From Methylobacterium symbioticum (lineage in GTDB: Bacteria > Pseudomonadota > Alphaproteobacteria > Rhizobiales > Beijerinckiaceae), in the NCBI RefSeq assembly GCF_902141845.1, contig NZ_CABFPH010000032.1, forward strand, positions 1 to 55,249: DNA of 55,249 nucleotides, written 5' to 3'. The notes below the pieces were generated by a model. That model was given only the letters and a program-made list of their open reading frames with translations. It ran no database searches and had not been told where the DNA came from. This document shows positions 46,411 through 55,249 of this stretch, piece by piece; position 1 is the first letter of the stretch; the number at the start of each line of letters is the position of its first letter. The translations under genes were made by a program, and so were the position numbers.

Positions 46411-47334
46411 TCACAGCGGCTTGAGGCCGGCCTCGATCTCGGCGCGGCGTTCCTCGAGGAAGGGCGGCAGCGCGAGGCGCTCGCCCAGCGTCTCCAGCGG
46501 CTCGTCGGCGGTGAAGCCGGGCCCGTCCGTGGCGATCTCGAACAGGATGCCGTTCGGCTCGCGGAAATAGAGAGAGCGGAAATAGTAGCGGTCGATCGGC
46601 CCGCTCGACGGCATGCGCCGCGTCTTCAGGCGGTCGGCCCAGGCTGCGTAATCCGCATCGGGGATGCGGAAGGCCACATGGTGCACGGCGCCGGCACCCT
46701 GACGAGCCGGGGCCGCGTCGTCCTGCAGAAGCTGGATCTCGGCCGCCGCGCCGCCCGGCCCCATCGCGAAGACGTGAACGGGGCCCTCGGGCAACGCGAA
46801 GTCCCGGACGTGGCGCATGCCGAGCACGTCCGTGAGCACGGCGGCGGTGCGCTCGGGCGCGGGCACCGCGAGGCGGATCGGGCCGAGGCCCAGGATCTGG
46901 TGCTCGGCCGGCACCGGGCTCTCCGCCCAGGGATTGCCATCGCCGTCATCGGCCACGAGGGCGAGGCGTTGGCCCTCGCCGTCCTCGAAGTCGAGAGTGA
47001 GGCGGCCGTCGCGCGCGATCGGGCCGGCATGGTCCACGCCCTGGCGCGCCAGGTGCTCGCGCCACCAGTCGAGGGAGGCCGCCGGCACGCGCAGATGCGT
47101 GCGCACGATGCTGTTGCTGCCCCGGCGCTCGGGCGCGGCCGGCCAATCGAAGAAGGTGAGGTCGCTGCCCGGCGCGGCGATCCCGTCCGCGTAGAACAGG
47201 TGATAGGCCGAGACGTCGTCCTGGTTTACCGTCTTCTTCACCAGCCGCATGCCGAGGATGCGGGTGTAGAAGGCGAAATTGTCCGCCGCCCGCGCCGTGA
47301 TCGCGGTGAGATGGTGGATGCCGCTGAGCTGCAT
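46411..47334 (-). CDS. VOC-family ring-cleaving dioxygenase
   Basis: A 307-residue protein with two vicinal-oxygen-chelate modules. The first begins [35 protein letters not shown] and the second contains [20 protein letters not shown]; the late [19 protein letters not shown] supplies a metal Glu. This matches the MhqA/MhqO-like group annotated as ring-cleaving (hydroquinone or catechol) dioxygenases. His residues in GIHHLT and VHHVAF and the late Glu would bind the metal. It lies 104 bases after the M16 pair on the same strand. Confidence 0.9.
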   Translation of the reverse strand: MQLSGIHHLTAITARAADNFAFYTRILGMRLVKKTVNQDDVSAYHLFYADGIAAPGSDLTFFDWPAAPERRGSNSIVRTHLRVPAASLDWWREHLARQGVDHAGPIARDGRLTLDFEDGEGQRLALVADDGDGNPWAESPVPAEHQILGLGPIRLAVPAPERTAAVLTDVLGMRHVRDFALPEGPVHVFAMGPGGAAAEIQLLQDDAAPARQGAGAVHHVAFRIPDADYAAWADRLKTRRMPSSGPIDRYYFRSLYFREPNGILFEIATDGPGFTADEPLETLGERLALPPFLEERRAEIEAGLKPL

Positions 47335-47438
47335 GGGTCTCGCGCTTTCGGTGACCGGGACGGGAGGGCGCCTGCGCGCCGATCCCGGGTCACCGGGACA
47401 CCCGCGCCGTCCCGATATGGGGGCGCGGGCGCATTCCG

Positions 47439-48722
47439 TCAGAAGTCGGTCGGACGGCCCGCCGCGACGACGAGCATCTTGCCGTCCGCGTAGGTGCGGG
47501 CGGCGGCGCGCCGGATATCGGCCTGGGTCACGCCCGCGACCATGTCGTTGCGGCGCGCGATGTAGTCCATGCCGAGATTCTCGAAGGCGATCTGCACGAG
47601 CTGGTGCGCGATCTTGGTCGAGGTGTCGAAGCCGAGCGCGTAGGAGCCGGTCAGGTAGTCCTTCGCCTTCTGCAGCTCCTCGTCCGAGGGGCCGTCCGCG
47701 ACGAGGCGGTTGATCTCGTCGCCGATTACCGACAGGGCCTCGCCGACGCGCTCGTTCTTGGTGGCGGTGTAGCCCCAGATCATCGCGGTCGCGCGGTGGC
47801 TGACCAGCGACGTGCCGACCGAGTAGGCGAGACCGCGCTTCTCGCGCACCTCTTGGAACAGGCGCGAGGTGAAGGCGCCGCCGCCGAGGATGTGGTTCAG
47901 AACGTAGGCGGGGATGAAGTCCGGGTCGCGCCAGGGCACCCCGGCGAGGCCGAAGCGGATCACCGATTGCGGCACGTCGAGATCGACCAGCACGCGGCGC
48001 CCGAGATCCTTCACGACGGTCTGCGGCACGGCGCGCAGCGCCCCGGCCTCGGGCAGCGCACCGAAGGCCCGGTTCAGCCCCTCGGCGAGCTGGGCGGCGC
48101 TGATCGCGCCGACCGCGGCGACCTTCACCTTGCCGCGGCCGACGATCAGGGCGTGCATGGCGAGGAGATCGTCGCGGGTGATCGCCGCGACGCTCTCGAT
48201 CGTACCCGAGGAGGGCCGGCCGTAGGGATGGCCGGCGAAGCCCTCCCGGAAGAAGCGGCGGGAGGCGAGCACGCCCGGATCGTTCTGCTGGTAGCGCAGC
48301 CCCGCCATCATCTGGGCACGCACGCGCTCGATCGCGTCCGGGTCGAAGCGCGGCTTGGCGAGCGCCAGGGCGAGGAGGTCGATCGCCTCGTCGGCATGCT
48401 TCACGAGCATCTTGAGCGAGCCGCCGATGGCGTCGGGACCGGCATGGAACGACAGCTCGATGGCCCGCGCCGCCAGGCGCTCCTGGAAGGCGTCGGAGGT
48501 CAGGTCGGCCGCGCCTTCGTCGAGGAGACGCGCGAGCATCTGCGCGCAGCCCGCCTTGCCCTCGGGGTCCTGCGCCGCGCCACCCTCGAAGGTGAAGGCG
48601 AGCGCGATCATCGGCACGACCGGCGACTCCACGTGCCACGCCTCGACGCCCGCGGCGCTCTGGACGGGGAGCGCCTTGGTCGGCGAGGTGGCGGTGCGCG
48701 TGTCGGTCTCGGCCAAGTTCAT
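47439..48722 (-). CDS. M16-family peptidase-like protein, non-catalytic partner
   Basis: A 427-residue pitrilysin/insulinase-fold protein without the zinc motif: the HxxEH position reads [14 protein letters not shown]. It keeps the M16 architecture ([49 protein letters not shown]). The latter Arg-Tyr type sequence in the second half contacts substrate in active partners. It lies 64 bases after the active M16 gene, so the two probably form a heterodimer like bacterial PqqF/MPP-type pairs. Confidence 0.9.
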   Translation of the reverse strand: MNLAETDTRTATSPTKALPVQSAAGVEAWHVESPVVPMIALAFTFEGGAAQDPEGKAGCAQMLARLLDEGAADLTSDAFQERLAARAIELSFHAGPDAIGGSLKMLVKHADEAIDLLALALAKPRFDPDAIERVRAQMMAGLRYQQNDPGVLASRRFFREGFAGHPYGRPSSGTIESVAAITRDDLLAMHALIVGRGKVKVAAVGAISAAQLAEGLNRAFGALPEAGALRAVPQTVVKDLGRRVLVDLDVPQSVIRFGLAGVPWRDPDFIPAYVLNHILGGGAFTSRLFQEVREKRGLAYSVGTSLVSHRATAMIWGYTATKNERVGEALSVIGDEINRLVADGPSDEELQKAKDYLTGSYALGFDTSTKIAHQLVQIAFENLGMDYIARRNDMVAGVTQADIRRAAARTYADGKMLVVAAGRPTDF

Positions 48723-48786
48723 GGGAACCTCGTTGTTCTCGTTCGGCCGCGCGGGCAGCCGGTGCGGTCGCGGATCGTCGGGCGCC

Positions 48787-50184
48787 TTACTCGGCGGCGA
48801 TCGCGACCGGCGCGTCGGCGTCCTTCGCCTTCGTCAGGTAGCCGGTGACGGAGCGGGCGGGGGCGAGCCAGCGCTCCGCCGCGGTGGAGAGACGGTCGCG
48901 CGTCACCGCCTCGATGTCGGTCGGCCAGCGCCGGACCTCCTCGACGGTCTCGCCGATGGCGAGCGCCGAGCCGTAGATGCGCGCGAGCGAGGATTGGCTG
49001 TCCGACGAATAGACCGTCTCGGCCACGAGGCGGGTCTTGGCGCGCTCGATCGCCTCGGCGCCCAGGGCCTCGGCGGGCGCGCGGCGCAGGACCGTGTCGA
49101 CCGCATCCTCAAGCTGCTCCAGCGAGATGCCCTCGGCGGGCACCGCGTAGACGGAGAAGCGGGTGTCGTCGATCGCCGAGCCCATGTACCAGGCACCGGC
49201 ATTGACCGCGATGCCCTGCTCCAGGACCAGCTTGCGGTAGAGGTAGGAGGTCGAGCCGCCGCCGAGCACCTCGGCCAGAAGCTCCAGATCGTGGCAGCCG
49301 CCGTCGCGGGCGGTGATGCAGGAGGGCGTGAGGTAGAGGCGCTGCAGGGTCGGCTGCTCGACCTTCGGGTCGGCGACCGCCACGCGGCGGAGCGCACGCG
49401 GCTCCGGCTCGCGGGGACGCACGCGCACCGGGCGGGCGCCCTGCGGCGCGACGCGGCCATAGGTGGCCTCGGCGAGGCGGCGCACCGCGTCGGGGGCGAC
49501 GTCGCCGGCCACCACGAGGATGGCGTTCTCCGGCGTGTAGAAGCGCTTGTAGTAGGCGAGCGCGTGCTCGCGGCTCAGGGACTCGATCTCGTGCATCCAG
49601 CCGATGATCGGGATGCCGTAGGGATGGTGCACGAAGAGCGAGGCCGCCATCGCCTCGGAGAGCTGGGCGGAGGGGTCGGTCTCGACCCGCATGCGCCGCT
49701 CCTCCAGCACCACGTCGCGCTCGGGCGCCACCACGGCCTCGTCGAGGACGAGCCCGCTCATGCGGTCGGCCTCGAACTCCATCATCGTGCCGAGATGGTC
49801 GCGGGCGACGCGCTGGAAATAGGCGGTGTAGTCGTAGCTGGTGAAGGCGTTCTCCTGGCCGCCCAGCCCCGAGACCGTCTTCGAGAAGGCGCCGACCGGA
49901 TGGGTCTCGGTGCCCTTGAACATCAGGTGCTCGAGGAAGTGGGCGATGCCGGATTGACCGAGCGGATCGTCGGCCGAGCCGTTTCGGTACCAGATCATGT
50001 GGGTGACCACCGGGGCCCGGTGGTCGGGGACCACGATCACGTCGAGGCCGTTGTCCAGGCTGAAGGCCGTCACCGCCGGGCCGCCCGCCTCCGAGCGTCC
50101 GTGAGGCGCGGCATCCGCGCGGCCGGCGCTGGCCCGCGGGCCTTGCGGAAACAGGGTGGGCGTCCCGTGCCTGAACAGATGCAT
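48787..50184 (-). CDS. M16-family zinc metallopeptidase
   Basis: A 465-residue protease. The inverted zinc motif is HFLEH (His82, Glu85, His86) in GIAHFLEHLMFKGTETHPVG, followed by ENAFTSYDYTAYF with the distal Glu region. The second half has LEQGIAVNAGAWYMGSAIDD and ETVYSSDSQSSLARIYG. The ATG at 50184 has GAGGAAGAGCGT before it. No classical signal peptide is visible. It is followed by its inactive partner. Confidence 0.93.
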   Translation of the reverse strand: MHLFRHGTPTLFPQGPRASAGRADAAPHGRSEAGGPAVTAFSLDNGLDVIVVPDHRAPVVTHMIWYRNGSADDPLGQSGIAHFLEHLMFKGTETHPVGAFSKTVSGLGGQENAFTSYDYTAYFQRVARDHLGTMMEFEADRMSGLVLDEAVVAPERDVVLEERRMRVETDPSAQLSEAMAASLFVHHPYGIPIIGWMHEIESLSREHALAYYKRFYTPENAILVVAGDVAPDAVRRLAEATYGRVAPQGARPVRVRPREPEPRALRRVAVADPKVEQPTLQRLYLTPSCITARDGGCHDLELLAEVLGGGSTSYLYRKLVLEQGIAVNAGAWYMGSAIDDTRFSVYAVPAEGISLEQLEDAVDTVLRRAPAEALGAEAIERAKTRLVAETVYSSDSQSSLARIYGSALAIGETVEEVRRWPTDIEAVTRDRLSTAAERWLAPARSVTGYLTKAKDADAPVAIAAE

Positions 50185-50294
50185 ACGCTCTTCCTCATCG
50201 CGGCCGCCGCGTCTGGCCTCGGGGCCCATCGGCAACCGTTGCGGGCATACCGGTCCGGCAATTCCCGTACCGGAGCCCCTGTCTCATGTCGCGA

Positions 50295-50326
50295 CGCTGT
50301 GGCCCTGTCGCAACCGGGCCACAGCG
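50295..50326. repeat. 11-bp hairpin in the spacer before the M16 pair
   Basis: CGCTGTGGCCC (50295-50305) and GGGCCACAGCG (50316-50326), ten-base loop. It lies 13 bases after the stop of the exported protein at 50339, as a terminator-like or processing hairpin without a U-run. Confidence 0.45.
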
Positions 50327-50338
50327 ACCCGCGACCCT

Positions 50339-50995
50339 TTACCGGCGCTGCTGCTCGCGCAGGTAGGTGCCGGGATCGGCCTCCTCGCGCTCGCGGCTGG
50401 GGTTGTTGATCGGGTCGCTGGCATTGCGCACCACCTTGCGCGGCGGCTTGCGGTAGCCGGTCGGCGGCTCGGTCAGGGTGTCGCGCGCCGGCTCGACCTC
50501 GGAGGGCTCGCTGCGCTCGTCGGTGGCATTCTTCATCAGATCGAACGGGTTGACCCAGAACGAATCGCGATTGCTGTCGCCCGGCTTGTACTCGTTGCTG
50601 CGGGGGATCTGCGCGTCGGCACGGCGGCCGCCGCGGATCTCGTCCGGCGTCAGCGTCGCGTTGTTGTCGCTGTAGCGTCCCTGGACCTGGTTGCCGCGCG
50701 GCGTGCGACGCTCGGCCAGCTCGCGCTCGCGGGCGACGACCTCGGGCTCCTTCGGCCAGGACGGGTTGGCGACCTTCGCCCGCGGGGCGGGCAGCGCCTT
50801 GCCGTCGACCTTCGGCGGCATCACCAGGGGTGCGCGCTCCCGGTAGTCGATCGGCGCCTGTTCCTTCTCGACCAGACCGAGGGTGCTGAGCGTGTCCCGC
50901 ATCACGGACCCGCTCTCCTGGGCGCCGGCCGCGGTCGCGGAGAGGATCCCCGCGAAGGCGGCGGCGAGATGAACGTTCCTGCGATACCCGGTCAT
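50339..50995 (-). CDS. Exported conserved hypothetical protein
   Basis: A 218-residue protein with a signal peptide (RRNVHLAAAFAGILSATAAGA, cleaved near residue 25). The mature chain is polar, low in hydrophobics and rich in Pro, Arg and Glu (PPKVDGKALPAPRAKV, REREEADPGTYLREQQRR), so largely extended. I have no named family; its position between lspA and M16 peptidase genes resembles a neighbourhood I recall from other Rhizobiales. The start at 50995 is chosen for the signal peptide, although a GTG/ATG lead reaches 51034. Confidence 0.7.
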   Translation of the reverse strand: MTGYRRNVHLAAAFAGILSATAAGAQESGSVMRDTLSTLGLVEKEQAPIDYRERAPLVMPPKVDGKALPAPRAKVANPSWPKEPEVVARERELAERRTPRGNQVQGRYSDNNATLTPDEIRGGRRADAQIPRSNEYKPGDSNRDSFWVNPFDLMKNATDERSEPSEVEPARDTLTEPPTGYRKPPRKVVRNASDPINNPSREREEADPGTYLREQQRR

Positions 50996-51179
50996 GTTGC
51001 CCCACAGGTTGGCCGGGATCCGCGCGACCCCCACGGGGCCCCACGCCGCCGCAACGACGCGGCTCGATCCGGCTGCTTCGGCCTGATCCCGGTTTCCGGC
51101 GATCGTATGGCGCCTTGACTGCGCTGCACCAGAGCCCGCGTCCGCGGCCTGTGGGTTGCTGTGGGATGTGGTGCGCCCA

Positions 51180-51686
51180 TCACAGCGGCGGCGCGGCGTC
51201 TTCCGACGGGCGGGACCGGCCGGCGGGCCGCAGGCTGTCGAGGATCAGCCCGACGACCCCGGCCACGATCGCCGCATCCGCGATGTTGAAGACGTACCAG
51301 GACCAGGATCCGGCGTGCAGGTGCACGAAGTCGAACACCGCGCCGTAGGCGGCCCGGTCGACCGCGTTGCCGAGGGCGCCCCCCGCGATGAGGCCGAGCG
51401 CCACCCCCAGGAGCCGCGAGCCGGCCCGGCTCATCCAGACCGAGAGGGCCGCCGCCGCCACGAGGGAGAGGATCACCAGGAACCAGCGCCCGAGCCCGCC
51501 CTCCTGCTGGAACAGCCCGTAGGAGACGCCACGATTCCAGACGACCACGAAGTCGACGAACGGACCCAGGCGCCAGGGCTGGCTCAGCACGAGGTCGGTG
51601 CCGAGATAGAGCCAGAGCTTCGAGGCCTGATCGAGCACGAAGGTGGCGACGAGCGCGGCGAGGCCGAGGCGGAAGGGGGTCACCAT
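51180..51686 (-). CDS. lspA: Lipoprotein signal peptidase (signal peptidase II)
   Basis: A 168-residue, four-helix inner-membrane aspartyl protease that cleaves prolipoprotein signal peptides after lipidation. The catalytic Asp residues are D110 in [11 protein letters not shown] and D137 in FNIADAAI; an early VLDQASK motif is also diagnostic. It lies 28 bases after ileS on the same strand, the classic ileS-lspA pair. Confidence 0.95.
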   Translation of the reverse strand: MVTPFRLGLAALVATFVLDQASKLWLYLGTDLVLSQPWRLGPFVDFVVVWNRGVSYGLFQQEGGLGRWFLVILSLVAAAALSVWMSRAGSRLLGVALGLIAGGALGNAVDRAAYGAVFDFVHLHAGSWSWYVFNIADAAIVAGVVGLILDSLRPAGRSRPSEDAAPPL

Positions 51687-51714
51687 TCCGCCCCGCAGGT
51701 CCGGTCCGCCGAGA

Positions 51715-54696
51715 TCACGCGGCGCTCGCGGCCGGGTGCGCAGCGTCCCACTCGCGCAGGGCCTGGGCGTCGCGCGGGGTCACGTCCGGATAATCCGGAT
51801 CCTGCCCGACCTCGGGCGTGACCCGCCAGGAGCGGGCGCATTTGCGGCCCTTCGCCGGCTGCGGCACCACGGCGACGCCGCGGACGTCGTCGAGGCGGAA
51901 GGCGTCGGACGGTCCCTCCTCCGCAACCACGGCGATGTCCGAGGTGATGCAGATATCGGCGAACGCGACGCCGTCCAGCGCGGCCAGCAGGTCGGGATCG
52001 GTCACGTGCACGACCGGCGCGGCCTCCAGGCTCGCGCCGATTCGCTTGGCCGCGCGCTCGATCTCGAGGGCGCCCGTCACCACGCGCCGCACCCGCCGGA
52101 TCTTCTGCCAGCGCTCGGCCAGGGCGTCGTCGCGCCACGCGGCGGGCGTGTCCGGCAGGGTCTGGAGGTGAACCGAGCCGTCCTCGGAGGGGTAGCGGTC
52201 GAGCCACGCCTCCTCGGCCGTGAAGGCGAGCACCGGCCCGAGCCAGATCGTGACCCGGCGGAAGGCCTCGTCGATCACCTGCAGGGCGGCGCGGCGGCGC
52301 ACCGACGAGGCCGGGTCGCAATAGAGCGCGTCCTTGCGCACGTCGAAGTAGAAGGACGACAGGTCCCCCGTCATGAAGCCGTTGAGCAGGGCGACCACGC
52401 GCTTGGTGTCGAAGGCCGCGTAGGCCTCGCGGATCTCGGCATCGAGCTCGGCGAGCCGGTGCAGGATCAGGCGCTCCAGCTCCGGCATCTCGGAGAGCGC
52501 GACGTCGTCGCCCGCGACGCGGTGGGCCAGCGAGCCGAGCATCCAGCGCAGGGAGTTGCGCAGCTTGCGGTAGGTCTCGGCGAAGGTCTTGATGATCTCC
52601 GGACCGATGCGCAGGTCGTCGGTGTAGTCGGAGGCCGCAACCCACAGGCGCAGGATGTCGGCGCCCGAATCCTTGATCACGCTCTGCGGCGCGACGACGT
52701 TGCCTTTCGACTTCGACATCTTCAGGCCCTTGCCGTCGAGCACGAAGCCGTGGGTCAGGACGATGTCGTAGGGCGCCCGCCCGCGCGTGCCGGCGGATTC
52801 GAGCAGGGAGGACTGGAACCAGCCGCGATGCTGGTCGGAGCCTTCCAGGTACATCACCCGGTCCTCACCGCCGTCGCGGCGGCGCGTCACGCCCGAAAGG
52901 CCCGGGAACTGCTCCGGATCGTCCAGCACGAAGGCGTGGGTCGAGCCCGAATCGAACCAGACGTCGAGCACGTCCGTCACCTTCTCGTAGGCGGCCGGGT
53001 CATGGTCGGGCTGCAGGAAGCGCGCGCCGTCGGCATCGGTGAACCAGGCGTCGGCCCCCTCCGCGCGGAAGGCCGCGAGGATGCGGGCATTGACGGCCGC
53101 GTCGCGCAGGATCTCGCCGGTCTCGCGGTGGACGAAGACGCTGATCGGCACGCCCCAGGCGCGCTGGCGCGAGACCACCCAGTCGGGCCGGTTCGCCACC
53201 ATGCCGTTGATGCGGTTGCGCCCCTGCGGGGGCACCCACTGGGTGTCCGCGATGCCCTGCAGCGCCACCTCGCGCAGGGTGCGGTCGCCGAGGCTCTGCA
53301 CCGGCCGGTCCATCGCGATGAACCATTGCGGCGTGTTGCGGAAGATCACCGGCTTCTTCGAGCGCCAGGAATGCGGGTACTGGTGCCGCAGCACGCCGCG
53401 GGCGATCAGCGCGCCCGCCTCGGTGAGCGCGGCCATGACGGCCTTGTTGGCGTCGCCCTTCTCGCCCTTCGGCGTCAGCACGCGGGTGCCGGTGAAGCCC
53501 GGCGCGGCCTCCGTCAGCACGCCGTCGGCATCGACCGTGTAGGGGATCGCGGTGTCGATGCCGCGCTCCCGCAGGAGCCGGCCGTTCGCCATCCAGAGCT
53601 CGAAATCCTCGCGGCCGTGGCTCGGCGCGGTGTGGACGAAGCCCGTGCCGGATTCCTCGGTGACGTGGTCGCCGTCGAGGAGCGGCACGTCGAAGCCGTA
53701 GCCGCGCTCGGCGAGCGGATGGGCGAGCGTGAGGCTGGCGAGCGCGGCGGCCTCCACGTCGGCGACGCGCTCGAAGCCCTCGACGCGGGCGGCCTTGAAC
53801 ACGGTCGCGGCGAGGGAGTCGGCGAGGATGTAGGTCTCGCCGGGCTTCGCCCAGTTCTCCGCCGGCGCCGCCGTGACGCGGTAGAGGCCGTAGGCGATCT
53901 TGCGCGAATAGGCGACGGCGCGGTTGCCGGGGATCGTCCAGGGCGTGGTGGTCCAGATGACGACGCGCGCGTCGGCGAGCGCGCCCTCGGCGCCCGTGCG
54001 GATCGGGAACGCCACGAAGATCGTGTCGCTGACATGCTCCTCGTACTCGATCTCGGCCTCGGCCAGCGCGGTCTTCTCGACCACCGACCACATCACCGGC
54101 TTCGAGCCGCGGTAGAGCTGGCCGCTCATGGCGAAGGTCATCAGCTCGCCGGCGATGGTCGCCTCGGCGGGGAAGGCCATGGTCGAGTAGGGATGCGACC
54201 AGTCGCCGGTGACGCCGAGCCGCTTGAACTCGGCCCGCTGCACGTCGAGCCACTGCGCGGCGAAGGCGCGGCATTCCTGGCGGAACTCGACGACCGGCAC
54301 CGCATCCTTGTTGCGGCCCTTGGCGCGGTACTGCTCCTCGACCTTCCACTCGATCGGCAGGCCGTGGCAATCCCAGCCCGGCACGTAATTGGCCTCGTAG
54401 CCGAGCGCCCCCATGGCGCGGACGACCACGTCCTTCAGGATCTTGTTGAGGGCCGTGCCGATGTGGATGTTGCCGTTGGCATAGGGCGGGCCGTCGTGCA
54501 GCACGAATTTCGGCCGGCCGCGCCCTTGGGCGCGCAGCTTCCCGTAGAGGTCCGTGCGCTCCCAGCGCTCGATCAGCAGCGGCTCGCGGGTCGGCAGCCC
54601 GGCCCGCATCGGGAACTCGGTGCTCGGCAGGTAGAGGGTCTTCGAGTAGTCGCGGCCGGCGGTCTCGGCGGCGGTCTCGGAGGTCGGCTCGCTCAT
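51715..54696 (-). CDS. ileS: Isoleucyl-tRNA synthetase
   Basis: A 993-residue class I synthetase with editing. The HIGH-type motif is GNIHIG (residues 75-80), the CP1 editing domain carries [18 protein letters not shown], and the KMSKS motif LKMSKSKGN is near residue 658. The C-terminal zinc finger is degenerate: [13 protein letters not shown] keeps one Cys and lacks a second CxxC pair. Such loss is common in alphaproteobacterial IleS, to my knowledge. It heads the ileS-lspA unit. Confidence 0.96.
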   Translation of the reverse strand: MSEPTSETAAETAGRDYSKTLYLPSTEFPMRAGLPTREPLLIERWERTDLYGKLRAQGRGRPKFVLHDGPPYANGNIHIGTALNKILKDVVVRAMGALGYEANYVPGWDCHGLPIEWKVEEQYRAKGRNKDAVPVVEFRQECRAFAAQWLDVQRAEFKRLGVTGDWSHPYSTMAFPAEATIAGELMTFAMSGQLYRGSKPVMWSVVEKTALAEAEIEYEEHVSDTIFVAFPIRTGAEGALADARVVIWTTTPWTIPGNRAVAYSRKIAYGLYRVTAAPAENWAKPGETYILADSLAATVFKAARVEGFERVADVEAAALASLTLAHPLAERGYGFDVPLLDGDHVTEESGTGFVHTAPSHGREDFELWMANGRLLRERGIDTAIPYTVDADGVLTEAAPGFTGTRVLTPKGEKGDANKAVMAALTEAGALIARGVLRHQYPHSWRSKKPVIFRNTPQWFIAMDRPVQSLGDRTLREVALQGIADTQWVPPQGRNRINGMVANRPDWVVSRQRAWGVPISVFVHRETGEILRDAAVNARILAAFRAEGADAWFTDADGARFLQPDHDPAAYEKVTDVLDVWFDSGSTHAFVLDDPEQFPGLSGVTRRRDGGEDRVMYLEGSDQHRGWFQSSLLESAGTRGRAPYDIVLTHGFVLDGKGLKMSKSKGNVVAPQSVIKDSGADILRLWVAASDYTDDLRIGPEIIKTFAETYRKLRNSLRWMLGSLAHRVAGDDVALSEMPELERLILHRLAELDAEIREAYAAFDTKRVVALLNGFMTGDLSSFYFDVRKDALYCDPASSVRRRAALQVIDEAFRRVTIWLGPVLAFTAEEAWLDRYPSEDGSVHLQTLPDTPAAWRDDALAERWQKIRRVRRVVTGALEIERAAKRIGASLEAAPVVHVTDPDLLAALDGVAFADICITSDIAVVAEEGPSDAFRLDDVRGVAVVPQPAKGRKCARSWRVTPEVGQDPDYPDVTPRDAQALREWDAAHPAASAA

Positions 54697-55074
54697 CGGT
54701 TCGAACGTCCTGGACAGGTGCGGCCCGATCCCTCAGGCCGTGCGGGCTTCTCGGCTGGCGGGGCCGGCGAGCTCTCGGCCGGCAGGGTGCGGGGAACCGC
54801 GTCCCGGCGTCCGCCGCGCAGCGCCGAGGACGGCGCTCAGGCGGAGGCCGGGCCCGTAATTCGCGTGGCCGGACGGCCGCAGGAGAAGGCAGCGCGCAGA
54901 TGCATCGGCCGGCTTCTAACAGCGGCCGGGCCGCGGCGCCAGACCGCTGCCGCCCCCGCGCGGTCCACAGGAATGCGGACCGTGGAGCTGCCACCTTTCG
55001 CGAGCTGGGCCGTTGGGAGCGTGGCGCCACGAGCCGGCAAACGGCCCTGCGCCGCCAGTCTTGAGGAACCCGCC
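54697..55074. other. 378-base spacer upstream of ileS
   Basis: Divergent spacer between ileS and the final ORF. It is GC-rich with short dyads (CGGTCC...GGACCG near 54960). I see no convincing gene, sigma-70 box, T-box or other riboswitch. A ribF gene, often beside ileS-lspA, is absent here. Confidence 0.6.
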
Positions 55075-55249
55075 ATGAAGAACATCCTGATCGCCGCTGC
55101 GCTCGCGGCCTCCACGCTCACCCTCGGCGGCGCCGCGCAGGCGCAGGGCCTCGTCGGCGGCGTCGAGCGCGGCTCGGCCGAGGGGAACCGCGTCGGCGGC
55201 CCGATCGGCGGCGTCGTGGGCGGCGCGGTCGGCGGCGCGGTCGGCACGG
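55075..55249 (+). CDS. Glycine-zipper exported protein, 5' end only
   Basis: GAGGAA precedes ATG 55075. The first ~24 residues are a signal peptide (MKNILIAAALAASTLTLGG... AQAQ), then VERGSAEGNRVGG and Gly repeats GGPIGGVVGGAVGGAVG, a glycine-zipper (YMGG/Rick17kDa-like) segment. The gene runs off the window. Confidence 0.7.
   Translation, partial: MKNILIAAALAASTLTLGGAAQAQGLVGGVERGSAEGNRVGGPIGGVVGGAVGGAVGT

Overview
The window is a high-GC stretch of alphaproteobacterial chromosome, most likely from Methylobacteriaceae (Methylobacterium/Methylorubrum type). Grounds for this are very high GC, long antisense shadow frames, a FYDLN-type zinc-ribbon protein beside aroA-cmk, an HWE-type histidine kinase, an alphaproteobacterial CheZ, a CP4-like (class II) EPSP synthase and GC-rich palindromic intergenic repeats. 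The genus is inferred from gene content; I could not run a search. Almost everything looks like core chromosome. I see no insertion sequence, prophage, integrase, CRISPR array or toxin-antitoxin module.

Layout. 1-6 kb: end of an outer-membrane porin, a DUF2076 protein, an L,D-transpeptidase, cheZ, then a uvrC-pgsA-moaD run. 6-11.4 kb: an aroA-cmk-bcr minus-strand run, a zinc-ribbon protein on the plus strand, tRNA-Ala(GGC), an exported protein of uncertain family and a DUF2147 protein. 11.5-21.4 kb: an iron-dependent alcohol dehydrogenase, a LysR regulator and, divergent from it across a perfect palindrome, a valine/isobutyrate catabolic cluster (mmsA, acyl-CoA dehydrogenase, 3-hydroxyisobutyryl-CoA hydrolase, mmsB, enoyl-CoA hydratase, acyl-CoA synthetase). 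21.4-33.4 kb: a 1057-residue two-domain glycosyltransferase, small exported or membrane proteins, dinB, a Crp/Fnr regulator followed by an HWE kinase, ppk2, an aldo/keto reductase with a small acetyltransferase, and crcB.

33.4-38.6 kb is the best regulatory region. crcB is preceded by a recognisable fluoride riboswitch with an intrinsic terminator. Next to it a complete C4-dicarboxylate module follows: dctB-dctD divergent from dctA, with a dyad upstream activator site, an IHF-like site and a near-consensus sigma-54 promoter between them. 38.6-46.3 kb: a D-Ala-D-Ala dipeptidase, comF, an acetyltransferase, zapE, a CHASE3-PAS-PAS hybrid kinase with two receiver domains, and fpr. 46.4-54.7 kb (minus strand): ileS, lspA, an exported conserved protein, an active/inactive M16 peptidase pair and a VOC ring-cleaving dioxygenase. 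The window ends in the first codons of a glycine-zipper exported protein.

I found no clearly new multi-gene system. The items most worth a second look are the riboswitch architecture, the dctA control region, the LysR/mmsA palindrome, the possible 62-codon ORF translationally linked to both the Crp regulator and the HWE kinase, the exported chorismate-lyase-like protein, the fused glycosyltransferase, and several perfect inverted repeats that look like dispersed elements.
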